Positions 31,904 to 39,611 of a stretch of DNA of 64,000 nt are shown here, piece after piece (the first letter of the stretch is position 1; every line of letters starts with the position of its first letter). The position numbers were made by a program, and so were the translations under genes. Under the pieces are notes generated by a model. It was not told the origin of the DNA, made no database searches, and worked only from the letters and a program-made list of their open reading frames with translations. The DNA lies in contig NZ_AXAI01000011.1 in NCBI RefSeq assembly GCF_000472425.1, forward strand, positions 62,001 to 126,000, written 5' to 3'. This DNA is from Bradyrhizobium sp. Tv2a-2 (lineage in GTDB: Bacteria > Pseudomonadota > Alphaproteobacteria > Rhizobiales > Xanthobacteraceae).

Positions 31904-32893
31904 ATGACCCATATGCCCTCGACCCTTCCGGTCAGCGCCGCCGATGTCGATGCGGCCGCTGCCGTCGTTGCGCCGTTTGCGGTGCGTACGCCACTCCTGT
32001 CCGCTCCCGTGCTCAACGAGCGGATCGGAACACGAGTTTTCCTGAAGCCGGAAATGCTGCAGCGGACCGGCTCGTTCAAGTTTCGCGGCGCCTTCAACAA
32101 GCTCTCGTCGATCCCGCAAGACAAGCGCGGCGGCGGCGTGGTTGCTTTTTCCTCCGGCAACCACGCGCAAGGTGTCGCAGCTGCGGCAAAGATACTGCAC
32201 ATGCAGGCGACCATCGTGATGCCGCAGGACGCCCCGGTCTCCAAGCGCGAGCGGACCAAGTCCTATGGTGCCGAGGTCGTGCTCTACGACCGCGACCGCG
32301 AGGATCGCGAGGCGATTGCGCGAGAGATCGCCGAGAAGCGCGGCGCGACGCTGGTCAAGCCCTATGACGATCCGTTCGTGATCGCTGGCCAAGGCACCGC
32401 CGGCCGCGAGATTGCCGAAGACATGGCGGCGCTTGGCCTCAAGCCCGACGTCGTGGTGGCGCCGGCCTCTGGCGGCGGGCTGATCGCGGGCGTTGCGACC
32501 GCGGTGAAGGCGCGCTTTCCCTCCACCGAGGTGATCGTTGCCGAACCCGAGGCCTTCGACGATCACTCGCTGTCGCTGCGCGCGGGCAAGCGCGAGCGGC
32601 ATCACGGCTCGGGCCGCACCATCTGCGACGCGCTGATGGCGGCGATCCCGGGCGAGCTGACCTTTGCGATCAACAGCCAGCTGTTGTCGCGCGGCGTCGT
32701 CGCCTCCGATGCCGAGGTTGGTGCGGCGGTGGCGTTCGCGTTCAACGAACTGAAGCTGGTGGTCGAGCCGGGCGGCGCCGTGGGCCTGGCTGCGTTGCTC
32801 GCGGGCCGCATCGACACCAGGGACAAGACCATCGTGGTCGTGCTCTCCGGCGGCAATGTCGACGCCGATCTGTTCGCCAAGCTCGTCGCTTGA
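31904..32893 (+). CDS. PLP-dependent threonine/serine dehydratase family protein
   Basis: This 329-residue enzyme is a fold type II PLP protein. The cofactor lysine is Lys59 in GSFKFRGAFNKL; the substrate loop is FSSGNHAQGVA and the phosphate-binding glycine loop is ASGGGLIAG. It lacks the C-terminal ACT-like regulatory domain of biosynthetic IlvA, so it is catabolic threonine/serine dehydratase, serine racemase or hydroxyaspartate dehydratase. ATG 31904 follows a GTG at 31901. A hairpin at 32913-32934 follows the gene. Confidence 0.9.
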   Translation: MTHMPSTLPVSAADVDAAAAVVAPFAVRTPLLSAPVLNERIGTRVFLKPEMLQRTGSFKFRGAFNKLSSIPQDKRGGGVVAFSSGNHAQGVAAAAKILHMQATIVMPQDAPVSKRERTKSYGAEVVLYDRDREDREAIAREIAEKRGATLVKPYDDPFVIAGQGTAGREIAEDMAALGLKPDVVVAPASGGGLIAGVATAVKARFPSTEVIVAEPEAFDDHSLSLRAGKRERHHGSGRTICDALMAAIPGELTFAINSQLLSRGVVASDAEVGAAVAFAFNELKLVVEPGGAVGLAALLAGRIDTRDKTIVVVLSGGNVDADLFAKLVA

Positions 32894-32906
32894 GCGAGGC
32901 ACAATG

Positions 32907-32934
32907 AAAACGGGGCAGAGCCTGTACTCTGCCC
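32907..32934 (-). terminator. Probable terminator between convergent genes
   Basis: GGGCAGAG-CCTGTA-CTCTGCCC is a perfect eight-base stem. On the minus strand it is followed by CCGTTTTC, so it best serves the minus-strand gene ending at 32974, and possibly weakly the plus-strand dehydratase gene. Confidence 0.6.
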
Positions 32935-32973
32935 TGATGCTATCCCACAACCGTTTGCGAGCGCGGCCGAGGC

Positions 32974-34239
32974 TTACGAGAAGAACGCGATTTTCTCGGC
33001 CTGGCTCATGCGGCGGATCGGCGCCAAGGGATCGGACGGCGCCTTGGGCCGCTGCAGGATGCCGCTGGCGATGAGGGTCGAGCCGAGCGAGGGCTCGGGC
33101 GCAACCGGCGGTGCCGGCTCCCGCAGGATTTGCGGTTGCAGGTAGGGGGACGCCAGCTCCCGCTGCGGAGGCGGCGGAGGTGCGACCTCAAGCCGCGGCG
33201 CTGGCGTCGGCTCGGGCACGCGGGCGGCGACTGGTTCGACAACCGGCGGCAGCGTGGTGTGAGGCTCTGCGACCTCCTCGGGGAGAAAATCGTCGATCGA
33301 ATCGTCGGCCGCCGCCATCTCCATGGCGACCATCTCCAGCACTGCCTCGTCCTGGGCGAGCTCATCGGCAACGTCTTGAGCGAGGTCGCTTTGGCCAAGG
33401 TCCTGGGCTCCAGTGGCCTGTGCGCTCATCCTATCGGGCTCGATCGCCATCGCGGCAGCGAGTTCGGCCTCGGGCGCTACAGGCTCGGCCTCGGGCACCG
33501 CCGTCTCGACGGGCAACTCCGGCTCGACGAAAGCGGTCTCGACGGGCGCCTCATCGATAACGGGCGCTTTCGCCTCAGGCATCCGTATCTCGGCGGGCTG
33601 CGCCATCGGTGTTGCGGCTGGCGCGACCACGGTCTCTGCAGTGGCCGTTACGCTTGCCTCCGTATTCGCCGTTCCATTGACCCCGACCGCAGCCTCCTTG
33701 CCGTCGGCAAGCTCGTCGAGCTTGTGACGGAGCAGATCGAAAGCCGTGTCAAGCGCAGCACTGCCGTCAGTCTTGGCGATCTCCGTGCAGCTCGCCTCGA
33801 TCGCGGTGAGTTGCGAATCGATCAGGTCGCAGATGCGGCCGTCGGCGCCGATCTCGCGCCAGCGCCAGGAGATCTCCTTGATGATGCGCGCGCCCTTGTG
33901 GATCGGCGCCAGCTTCTGGTCGAGTTCAAGGCCCGTGAAAGCGGCGGCGGCCTTCGTGGCCGCTTCTTCGATCGCGCTGCGGATGGCGGCAAGGGCCTCG
34001 AGCAGTCCGTCATCGCGGGGCTGCTCCTGCTTCTGAGCGGCCATCGCCTGCTCGATTCGCGCCACCGCATCGAGCACCATGCTGGTATCAGCATTGCGGT
34101 TGCGCTTGGCATATTCGCCGAGAAACCAGCGTCCGCGCGCGGTTTCCATGAAGGCTTCTCGGATCGCGTCGTAATCCTGCTCGCTCGGCAGAGCCGCGCG
34201 GGCGGAAATCGGCGAGAGGGCGAATACTTCATCGGCCAT
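32974..34239 (-). CDS. Conserved alphaproteobacterial protein with long acidic/proline-rich region, function unknown
   Basis: This 421-residue protein has a compact N-terminal region (about 1-180) with the segment AFMETARGRWFLGEYAKRNRNADTSMVLDAVARIEQAM, which I recall in uncharacterised Rhizobiales proteins. This is followed by about 210 residues rich in alanine, glutamate and proline (for example EAKAPVIDEAPVETAFVEPE), and a short conserved tail LAPIRRMSQAEKIAFFS. No membrane helix is visible. The middle is probably disordered. ATG 34239 begins the conserved region. It is divergent from the MFS gene with 76 bases between starts. I do not know its function. Confidence 0.75.
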   Translation of the reverse strand: MADEVFALSPISARAALPSEQDYDAIREAFMETARGRWFLGEYAKRNRNADTSMVLDAVARIEQAMAAQKQEQPRDDGLLEALAAIRSAIEEAATKAAAAFTGLELDQKLAPIHKGARIIKEISWRWREIGADGRICDLIDSQLTAIEASCTEIAKTDGSAALDTAFDLLRHKLDELADGKEAAVGVNGTANTEASVTATAETVVAPAATPMAQPAEIRMPEAKAPVIDEAPVETAFVEPELPVETAVPEAEPVAPEAELAAAMAIEPDRMSAQATGAQDLGQSDLAQDVADELAQDEAVLEMVAMEMAAADDSIDDFLPEEVAEPHTTLPPVVEPVAARVPEPTPAPRLEVAPPPPPQRELASPYLQPQILREPAPPVAPEPSLGSTLIASGILQRPKAPSDPLAPIRRMSQAEKIAFFS

Positions 34240-34315
34240 GACAAACTCGTTCGCGCAAATCAGCGCGCGTTGAGGTAACGATGACCATGATATCGACTGA
34301 ATCGCAATTGAATTG

Positions 34316-35515
34316 ATGCCGCCCGAATCACAAATCCCCATCGCTTCGAAGCTGGAGGCCCGGCGATTCGCCCTGCCGCTGGCGTTTTTCTACGGCACGC
34401 TGTTCGGATTATCAGGCACGCAGCTGCCGTTCTTCCCGGTCTGGCTGCGCGCCATCGGCATCGATCCGTCCTGGATCGGCATCATCAGCGCCGTTCCGGC
34501 GGTGACGCGCTTCACCACCTTGCCATTCGTCACCGGCTTTGCGGAGCGCCGTCAGGCGCTACGCGGCGCGCTGATCGTGACGACCGCTCTGAGCGCTCTC
34601 GGCTTTGCGCTGGTCGGCCTGCAGCACAAGGCGATCGCGCTGTTCCTCGCCTATATCGTGACCGCCTGCGTGTGGACGCCAACGGTGCCGCTGACCGACG
34701 CCTATGCGCTGCGCGGCGTCCTCCGGTACGGTATCAATTACGGCCCCGCCAGGCTGTGGGGATCGGCCGCATTCGTGCTGGGCGCGCTGGCTTGCGGGCT
34801 TCTGATCGACGTGATCGATCCTCGCCATCTGATCTGGATCATCGTCGGCGCGGCGGCGACTGGCGCGGCTGCAAGCTTCATGTTGAAGCCTCTGGAAGCG
34901 CTTACGCCCGCTGCTGTGACCGCTCGCCGCGACGATCGGCTGCTGCGCAACACGGCGTTTCTTCTCATCATCGCGGCTTCCGCGCTCGTGCAGGGCAGCC
35001 ACGCCGCCTACTACACCTTCTCTGCCATCAATTGGCAGGCCCATGGGCTTGGCGGTCTCACCATCGCCGGGCTTTGGGCGCTTGGCGTGGTCGCCGAGAT
35101 CATCGTGTTTGCGACCTCACCGCGCTTTACGCTCTGCCCTTCGACCCTGGTCGTGATCGGCGCGCTGAGTGCCGTGGCGCGCTGGAGCGTGACGGCCCAG
35201 GATCCGGATGTTGGGTTGCTTGCAGTGGTCCAGCTCGGCCACGGCCTGAGCTTCGGCCTGACCCAGGTCGGTACCATGGAACTGCTGGTGCGGCATGTCC
35301 CGGCGCACATGATGGCGCGGGGGCAGGGCTATTTCACCGCCTGCAGCGGCATCATCGGCTCATGCGCCGCTGTCGTGTGCGGTGCGATTTATGCTCGCTA
35401 CGGGCAGGGCGTGTATAATCTGATGGCGGCGATGGCGGGCTCCGGCGCACTCCTGATGTGGCTCGCGCGGCACCAACTCGCGCATCAACCCCACAGCGCT
35501 GCGTCGGGAAGATAG
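34316..35515 (+). CDS. MFS transporter (LacY/HcaT-like subgroup)
   Basis: This 399-residue protein has about 12 hydrophobic helices and the N-terminal FFYGTLFGLSGTQLPFFPVWLRAIGI typical of the MFS_1-like/HcaT group of proton-coupled uptake carriers. WTPTVPLTDAYAL and GINYGPARLWGSAAFVLGAL match the conserved loops of that group. Substrate unknown. The gene overlaps the convergent dipeptide epimerase gene tail to tail by 31 bases, which hints at uptake of a related peptide or muropeptide fragment, but this is only inference. Confidence 0.9.
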   Translation: MPPESQIPIASKLEARRFALPLAFFYGTLFGLSGTQLPFFPVWLRAIGIDPSWIGIISAVPAVTRFTTLPFVTGFAERRQALRGALIVTTALSALGFALVGLQHKAIALFLAYIVTACVWTPTVPLTDAYALRGVLRYGINYGPARLWGSAAFVLGALACGLLIDVIDPRHLIWIIVGAAATGAAASFMLKPLEALTPAAVTARRDDRLLRNTAFLLIIAASALVQGSHAAYYTFSAINWQAHGLGGLTIAGLWALGVVAEIIVFATSPRFTLCPSTLVVIGALSAVARWSVTAQDPDVGLLAVVQLGHGLSFGLTQVGTMELLVRHVPAHMMARGQGYFTACSGIIGSCAAVVCGAIYARYGQGVYNLMAAMAGSGALLMWLARHQLAHQPHSAASGR

Positions 35516-36492
35516 ACGCGCGCCTCGTCATAATGCAGGCCGTGGTCGCGATCGCGTGCCAGCAGGAGCGGGCCATCGAGATCGACAAAGCGCGCCTGCG
35601 GGGTCAGCAGCATGGCGGGCGCCATCGACAACGAGGTGGCGACCATGCAGCCGATCATGATGTCAAAGCCAAGCGCTTGCGCGGCGTCCGCAAGCACGAG
35701 CGCCTCCGTCAGTCCGCCTGTCTTGTCGAGCTTGATGTTGACGGCATCGTAGCGGTCACGCAGTGCGGCGAGCGATGCCAGGCCATGCACGCTCTCATCG
35801 GCGCAGACGCTGATCGGCCGGCGGACCTGCGCCAGCATCTCGTCTTCGCCCGCGGGCAGCGGCTGCTCGACCAGGGTAACCCCGGCCGCGGCGCAGGCGG
35901 CAAGATTTGGTGCGAGGTTGGACGGCGTCCACGCCTCGTTGGCATCGACGATCAGCTCGGTGTGCGGCGCGGCCTTCCTTACGGCTGCAATCCGTTCCGG
36001 GTCGCCTTCGCCGCCGAGCTTGATCTTGAGCAGTGGCCGGTGCGCGGCCTTGGCTGTGGCAGCCGCCATGGCTTCATGCGAACCCAGCGAGATGGTATAG
36101 GCCGTGGTGCAGGGCTTCGGCTCGCGCCTGCCAAGCACCTCCCAGGCGCGCAGCCCGGCCCGTTTGGCCTCAAGGTCAACCAGGGCGCAGTCCAGCGCGT
36201 TGCGGGCTGCGCCGGGCGGCATGGCGGCCTGCAGCGCCTGCCTGTCGAGCCCCTCCGCCACCGCATCCTGCATGGCCAAGATGGCGGCAAGCGTTGCTTC
36301 AGGTGTCTCGCCATAGCGGGGGTAGGGGACACATTCGCCACGGCCCAGGGAAATGCGATGGAACCCAGCGTGGCTTATTTCCGCCACAACCGTCAACGCC
36401 TCTGTCTTGGCGCCACGGCTGATGGTGAAGGACCCCGCGATTGGGAAGCGCTCGATGCGCGCGGCCAGCGTTTGAGATTCGGCGGAAGTCAT
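35485..36492 (-). CDS. Dipeptide epimerase (enolase superfamily, L-Ala-D/L-Glu type)
   Basis: This 335-residue enolase-superfamily enzyme has the KxK catalytic motif in LLKIKLGG (Lys156, Lys158), metal ligands in VDANEAW (Asp183), EQPLP (Glu209) and CADES (Asp232), and the second base lysine in NIKLDKTGG. These define the dipeptide epimerase group that epimerises L-Ala-D-Glu from recycled peptidoglycan or related dipeptides. The start at ATG 36492 gives the normal length. Its 3' end overlaps the MFS gene by 31 bases. The specificity for Ala-Glu is likely but not certain. Confidence 0.9.
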   Translation of the reverse strand: MTSAESQTLAARIERFPIAGSFTISRGAKTEALTVVAEISHAGFHRISLGRGECVPYPRYGETPEATLAAILAMQDAVAEGLDRQALQAAMPPGAARNALDCALVDLEAKRAGLRAWEVLGRREPKPCTTAYTISLGSHEAMAAATAKAAHRPLLKIKLGGEGDPERIAAVRKAAPHTELIVDANEAWTPSNLAPNLAACAAAGVTLVEQPLPAGEDEMLAQVRRPISVCADESVHGLASLAALRDRYDAVNIKLDKTGGLTEALVLADAAQALGFDIMIGCMVATSLSMAPAMLLTPQARFVDLDGPLLLARDRDHGLHYDEARVYLPDAALWG

Positions 36493-36639
36493 TTGAATAT
36501 ATGATGATTTCTGAACCGGTCGGGTGTGTGTTGTGACCAAATATGGCTGGTCGGGGGCGTCCTCGACAAGGCGATCGCTAAAAATGTTGGCATTTTCGTT
36601 TACCGGTTCCATGCATAAAGGCGGCAGGAGCACGCCGAT

Positions 36640-37773
36640 TTGAACGCCGACCCGACATTGGAGCGGATCACCCGCGGCAATGCGCTTGCGCTTTGCGCCG
36701 CCGGCTCCTGGACCGCGGGTTTCGCGCCGCGCCTGGAAAGGCTGGTGACAGATGCCGAAAAGCTCGCCGGCAGCGGGCCCAACATCTCAATCGATGTCTC
36801 GCAGGTCTCCAGGCTCGACACGTTCGGGGCCTGGCTGATCGAGCGGCTGCGCCGCAGCCTGGCCCAGGCCGGGATGGAAACCAAGATCGCGGGCCTGTCC
36901 GTGAACTATGCCAGCCTGGTCGAGGAGGTGCGGCGGGTGAAGGCTGCGCCCGACGCCGAGACGACGGCGGTGACGATCTCGGGCATGCTCGCCCAGATCG
37001 GGAAAACCGTGGCTGGCGTCAGCGGCACCATGATCGGGCTGATCGACATGCTGGGCGCGGTGCTCGTCGCCACCGGCCGCGTCCTCATCCATCCGCGCAG
37101 CTTCCGCCTGACCTCGACCGTGCATCATCTGGAACAGGTGTGCTGGCGCGCCGTGCCGATCATCGTGCTGATCACCTTCCTGATCGGCTGCATCATCTCG
37201 CAGCAGGGCATCTTTCATTTCCGCCGCTTCGGCGCCGACATCTTCGTCGTCGACATGCTCGGCGTGCTGGTGTTGCGCGAGATCGGCGTGCTGCTGGTCG
37301 CGATCATGGTCGCGGGCCGCTCCGGCAGCGCCTACGCCGCCGAGCTCGGATCGATGAAGATGCGCGAAGAAATCGACGCGCTGCGCACGATGGGCTTCGA
37401 TCCGATCGAGGTGCTGATATTGCCGCGCATGCTGGCTCTGGTGATTGCGCTGCCGATCCTGGCGTTCCTTGGGGCCATGGCCGCACTCTATGGCGGCGGC
37501 CTCGTCGCCTGGCTCTATGGCGGCGTCGATCCCGAAGCATTCCTGCTGCGCCTGCGCGACGCGATCTCTATCGATCATTTCATCGTGGGCATCGTGAAGG
37601 CACCGGTCATGGCGGCGGTGATCGGCATCGTCGCCTGCGTCGAGGGGCTTGCCGTGCAGGGCTCGGCTGAATCGCTCGGACAGCACACCACGGCCTCGGT
37701 GGTGAAGGGGATCTTCTTCGTCATCGTCATGGATGGCGTGTTCGCGATCTTCTTCGCCTCGATCGGGATGTGA
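36640..37773 (+). CDS. mlaE: Lipid ABC transporter permease MlaE with fused STAS (MlaB-like) domain
   Basis: This 377-residue protein joins an N-terminal STAS domain of about 100 residues (ISIDVSQVSRLDTFGAWLIERLRRS) to an MlaE permease. The permease part has the family blocks FRRFGADIFVVDMLGVLVLREIGVLL, AGRSGSAYAAELGSMKMREEIDALRTMGFDP and PRMLALVIALPIL. In enteric bacteria MlaB is a separate STAS protein; the fusion removes the need for it. It starts at TTG with AGGAG upstream, and its stop overlaps the next gene's alternative GTG start. Together with mlaF and mlaD it moves phospholipids between the two membranes. Confidence 0.93.
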   Translation: MNADPTLERITRGNALALCAAGSWTAGFAPRLERLVTDAEKLAGSGPNISIDVSQVSRLDTFGAWLIERLRRSLAQAGMETKIAGLSVNYASLVEEVRRVKAAPDAETTAVTISGMLAQIGKTVAGVSGTMIGLIDMLGAVLVATGRVLIHPRSFRLTSTVHHLEQVCWRAVPIIVLITFLIGCIISQQGIFHFRRFGADIFVVDMLGVLVLREIGVLLVAIMVAGRSGSAYAAELGSMKMREEIDALRTMGFDPIEVLILPRMLALVIALPILAFLGAMAALYGGGLVAWLYGGVDPEAFLLRLRDAISIDHFIVGIVKAPVMAAVIGIVACVEGLAVQGSAESLGQHTTASVVKGIFFVIVMDGVFAIFFASIGM

Positions 37774-37775
37774 CG

Positions 37776-38573
37776 ATGACGCAGCCCGCTCCTTCGCCAA
37801 CGCCTGCGCCTGCGCCCGTCGAGGCGATCATCCGCGTCCGCGACATCACGGTGCAGTTCGGCGCCACGCGTGTGCTCGACGGACTCAATCTCGACGTCAA
37901 GCGCGGCGAGATCCTCGGCTTCGTCGGCCCCTCCGGTGCGGGCAAATCGGTGCTGACCCGCACCATCATTGGCCTGGTGCCCAAGGTCAGCGGGCATATC
38001 GAAGTGTTCGGCGTCGACCTCGATGCGGCAAGCGCCTCGGCGCGACGGGCAGTCGAGCGCCGCTGGGGCATCCTGTTCCAGCAGGGCGCGCTGTTCTCCT
38101 CGCTCACGGTGCGGCAGAACATCCAGTTTCCGGTGCGCGAATATCTGAAGGTCTCGCAGCGGCTGCTCGACGAGATCATGGTCGCCAAGCTCGGCATGGT
38201 CGGGTTGCGACCCGAGGTCGCCGATCGCTTTCCCTCGGAACTGTCGGGCGGCATGATCAAGCGCGTGGCGCTCGCACGGGCGCTCGCTCTCGATCCGGAA
38301 CTCGTGTTCTTGGACGAGCCGACCTCGGGATTGGATCCGATCGGCGCCGGCGATTTTGACGAGCTTGTCCGCACCCTGCAACGCACTTTGGGGCTGACCG
38401 TTTTCATGGTAACGCACGATCTGGACAGCCTTTACACGGCTTGTGACCGGATTGCCGTTCTAGGGAACGGTAAGATCATTGCAGCCGGATCGATGGCCGA
38501 TATGCAGGCCTCGCAACATCCCTGGCTGCGGCAATATTTCCACGGCAAGCGTGCACGCGCTGTCATGGGATAG
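37776..38573 (+). CDS. mlaF: Lipid ABC transporter ATP-binding protein MlaF
   Basis: This 265-residue ABC ATPase has Walker A GPSGAGKS, signature LSGGM (in PSELSGGMIKRVALARALAL) and Walker B LVFLDEPTSGLDP; the switch histidine is in MVTHDLDSL. The GMIKR variation after LSGG is the Mla/Mkl subgroup hallmark. It lies two bases after mlaE (ATG 37776; GTG 37770 is an alternative that overlaps the mlaE stop). It powers the MlaE permease. Confidence 0.95.
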   Translation: MTQPAPSPTPAPAPVEAIIRVRDITVQFGATRVLDGLNLDVKRGEILGFVGPSGAGKSVLTRTIIGLVPKVSGHIEVFGVDLDAASASARRAVERRWGILFQQGALFSSLTVRQNIQFPVREYLKVSQRLLDEIMVAKLGMVGLRPEVADRFPSELSGGMIKRVALARALALDPELVFLDEPTSGLDPIGAGDFDELVRTLQRTLGLTVFMVTHDLDSLYTACDRIAVLGNGKIIAAGSMADMQASQHPWLRQYFHGKRARAVMG

Positions 38574-38598
38574 TCGGAAGCATACCGGAGTTGGTTTG

Positions 38599-39477
38599 AT
38601 GGAGACGAGGGCGAATTACGTCCTGATCGGGGCGTTCACGCTGGCCGTAATCGCGGCAGCGTTCGGCTTCGTCCTGTGGTTTCAGAGCCTGCACACCACC
38701 AAGGCGCGAGGTCCCCTGCGCATCATTTTCGAGGGCCCCGCGGCAGGCCTGCGCAACGGCGGCAGTGTGAATTTCAACGGTATCCGAGTGGGCGAGGTGA
38801 TCTCGGTCAAGCTCGACAATCCGCGCCGCGTGGTGGCGCTGGCCATGGTCGAGAACTCGGCTCCCCTTCGGAAAGACACCCTCGTCGGGCTCGAATTCCA
38901 GGGCTTGACTGGCGTCGCCGCCATCTCGCTCAAGGGTGGCGACGAGGCCGCGCCGCCGGTGCCTTTGGACGAGGACGGCGTGCCCACCCTGACCGCCGAT
39001 CCGAACCGGCTGCAGGACGTGACGGAGGCGATCCGCGGCACCTTGCAGAACATCAACCGGGTGGTTGCCGACAATCAGGAGTCGGTGAAGAACTCGCTGC
39101 ATAATCTCGAGACCTTCACGGCTTCGCTCGCGCGCAACTCCGAACGGCTCGACAATGTGATGTCGCGGGTCGACGGCGTCATGGGCAAGGCCGACAATCT
39201 GATGGTCGGCCTCAACACGCTTGCCGGCGGCAAGGATGGCGGGGAGCTCTTCCAAACGGTGAAGTCAATCCGGGAGCTTGCGGAAGATTTCGACAAGCGC
39301 TCGGGCAGCTTAATGACCGACGGCCGCAAGACGCTCTCCGACATCAGCCGCGCCGTGAACAATTTCGACCGCAACCCGACCCGCGTCCTGTTCGGCGCCA
39401 GCAACAGCTCGCAAGCCGCGCCACCTCCGCCCCCGCCGCCCGCCGCTCCGGCGGCGACCGAGAGGAAGCGACAGTAG
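38599..39477 (+). CDS. mlaD: MCE-family lipid-binding protein MlaD
   Basis: This 292-residue protein has one N-terminal membrane helix (about 8-28) and an MCE domain with IIFEGPAAGLRNGGSVNFNGIRVGEV and LVGLEFQGLTGVAAISLKGG. A long helical segment (about 130-260, DNVMSRVDGVMGKADNLMVG) follows and the tail is proline/alanine-rich. It anchors in the inner membrane and holds lipid in the periplasm. The helical extension is longer than in enteric MlaD. No MlaC or MlaA gene is present here. A bidirectional terminator follows at 39554-39579. Confidence 0.93.
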   Translation: METRANYVLIGAFTLAVIAAAFGFVLWFQSLHTTKARGPLRIIFEGPAAGLRNGGSVNFNGIRVGEVISVKLDNPRRVVALAMVENSAPLRKDTLVGLEFQGLTGVAAISLKGGDEAAPPVPLDEDGVPTLTADPNRLQDVTEAIRGTLQNINRVVADNQESVKNSLHNLETFTASLARNSERLDNVMSRVDGVMGKADNLMVGLNTLAGGKDGGELFQTVKSIRELAEDFDKRSGSLMTDGRKTLSDISRAVNNFDRNPTRVLFGASNSSQAAPPPPPPPAAPAATERKRQ

Positions 39478-39553
39478 CGGGCAAATATGAGGGGCGAATA
39501 GCGAAGCAGGGAAATTGCGAGTGCTGCTCGCTGCGCTTGCGATCACCAAAACA

Positions 39554-39579
39554 AAACGGAGGCCGAGCGGCCTCCGTTT
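39554..39579. terminator. Bidirectional terminator between mlaD and the GPR-like gene
   Basis: AAACGGAGGCCG and CGGCCTCCGTTT form a 12-base perfect inverted repeat. The flank is T-rich on the minus strand (GTTTTGTTTTGG) and short (GTTTCC) on the plus strand. It lies between two convergent genes. Confidence 0.82.
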
Positions 39580-39611
39580 CCATTCACTACGGGCTATTCG
39601 CTATTCGCCGG

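Noticed and set aside
30908..32950. A 680-codon minus-strand frame opposite the glycosyltransferase and dehydratase genes
   Set aside because: Both plus-strand proteins have intact family motifs; the antisense product has none.
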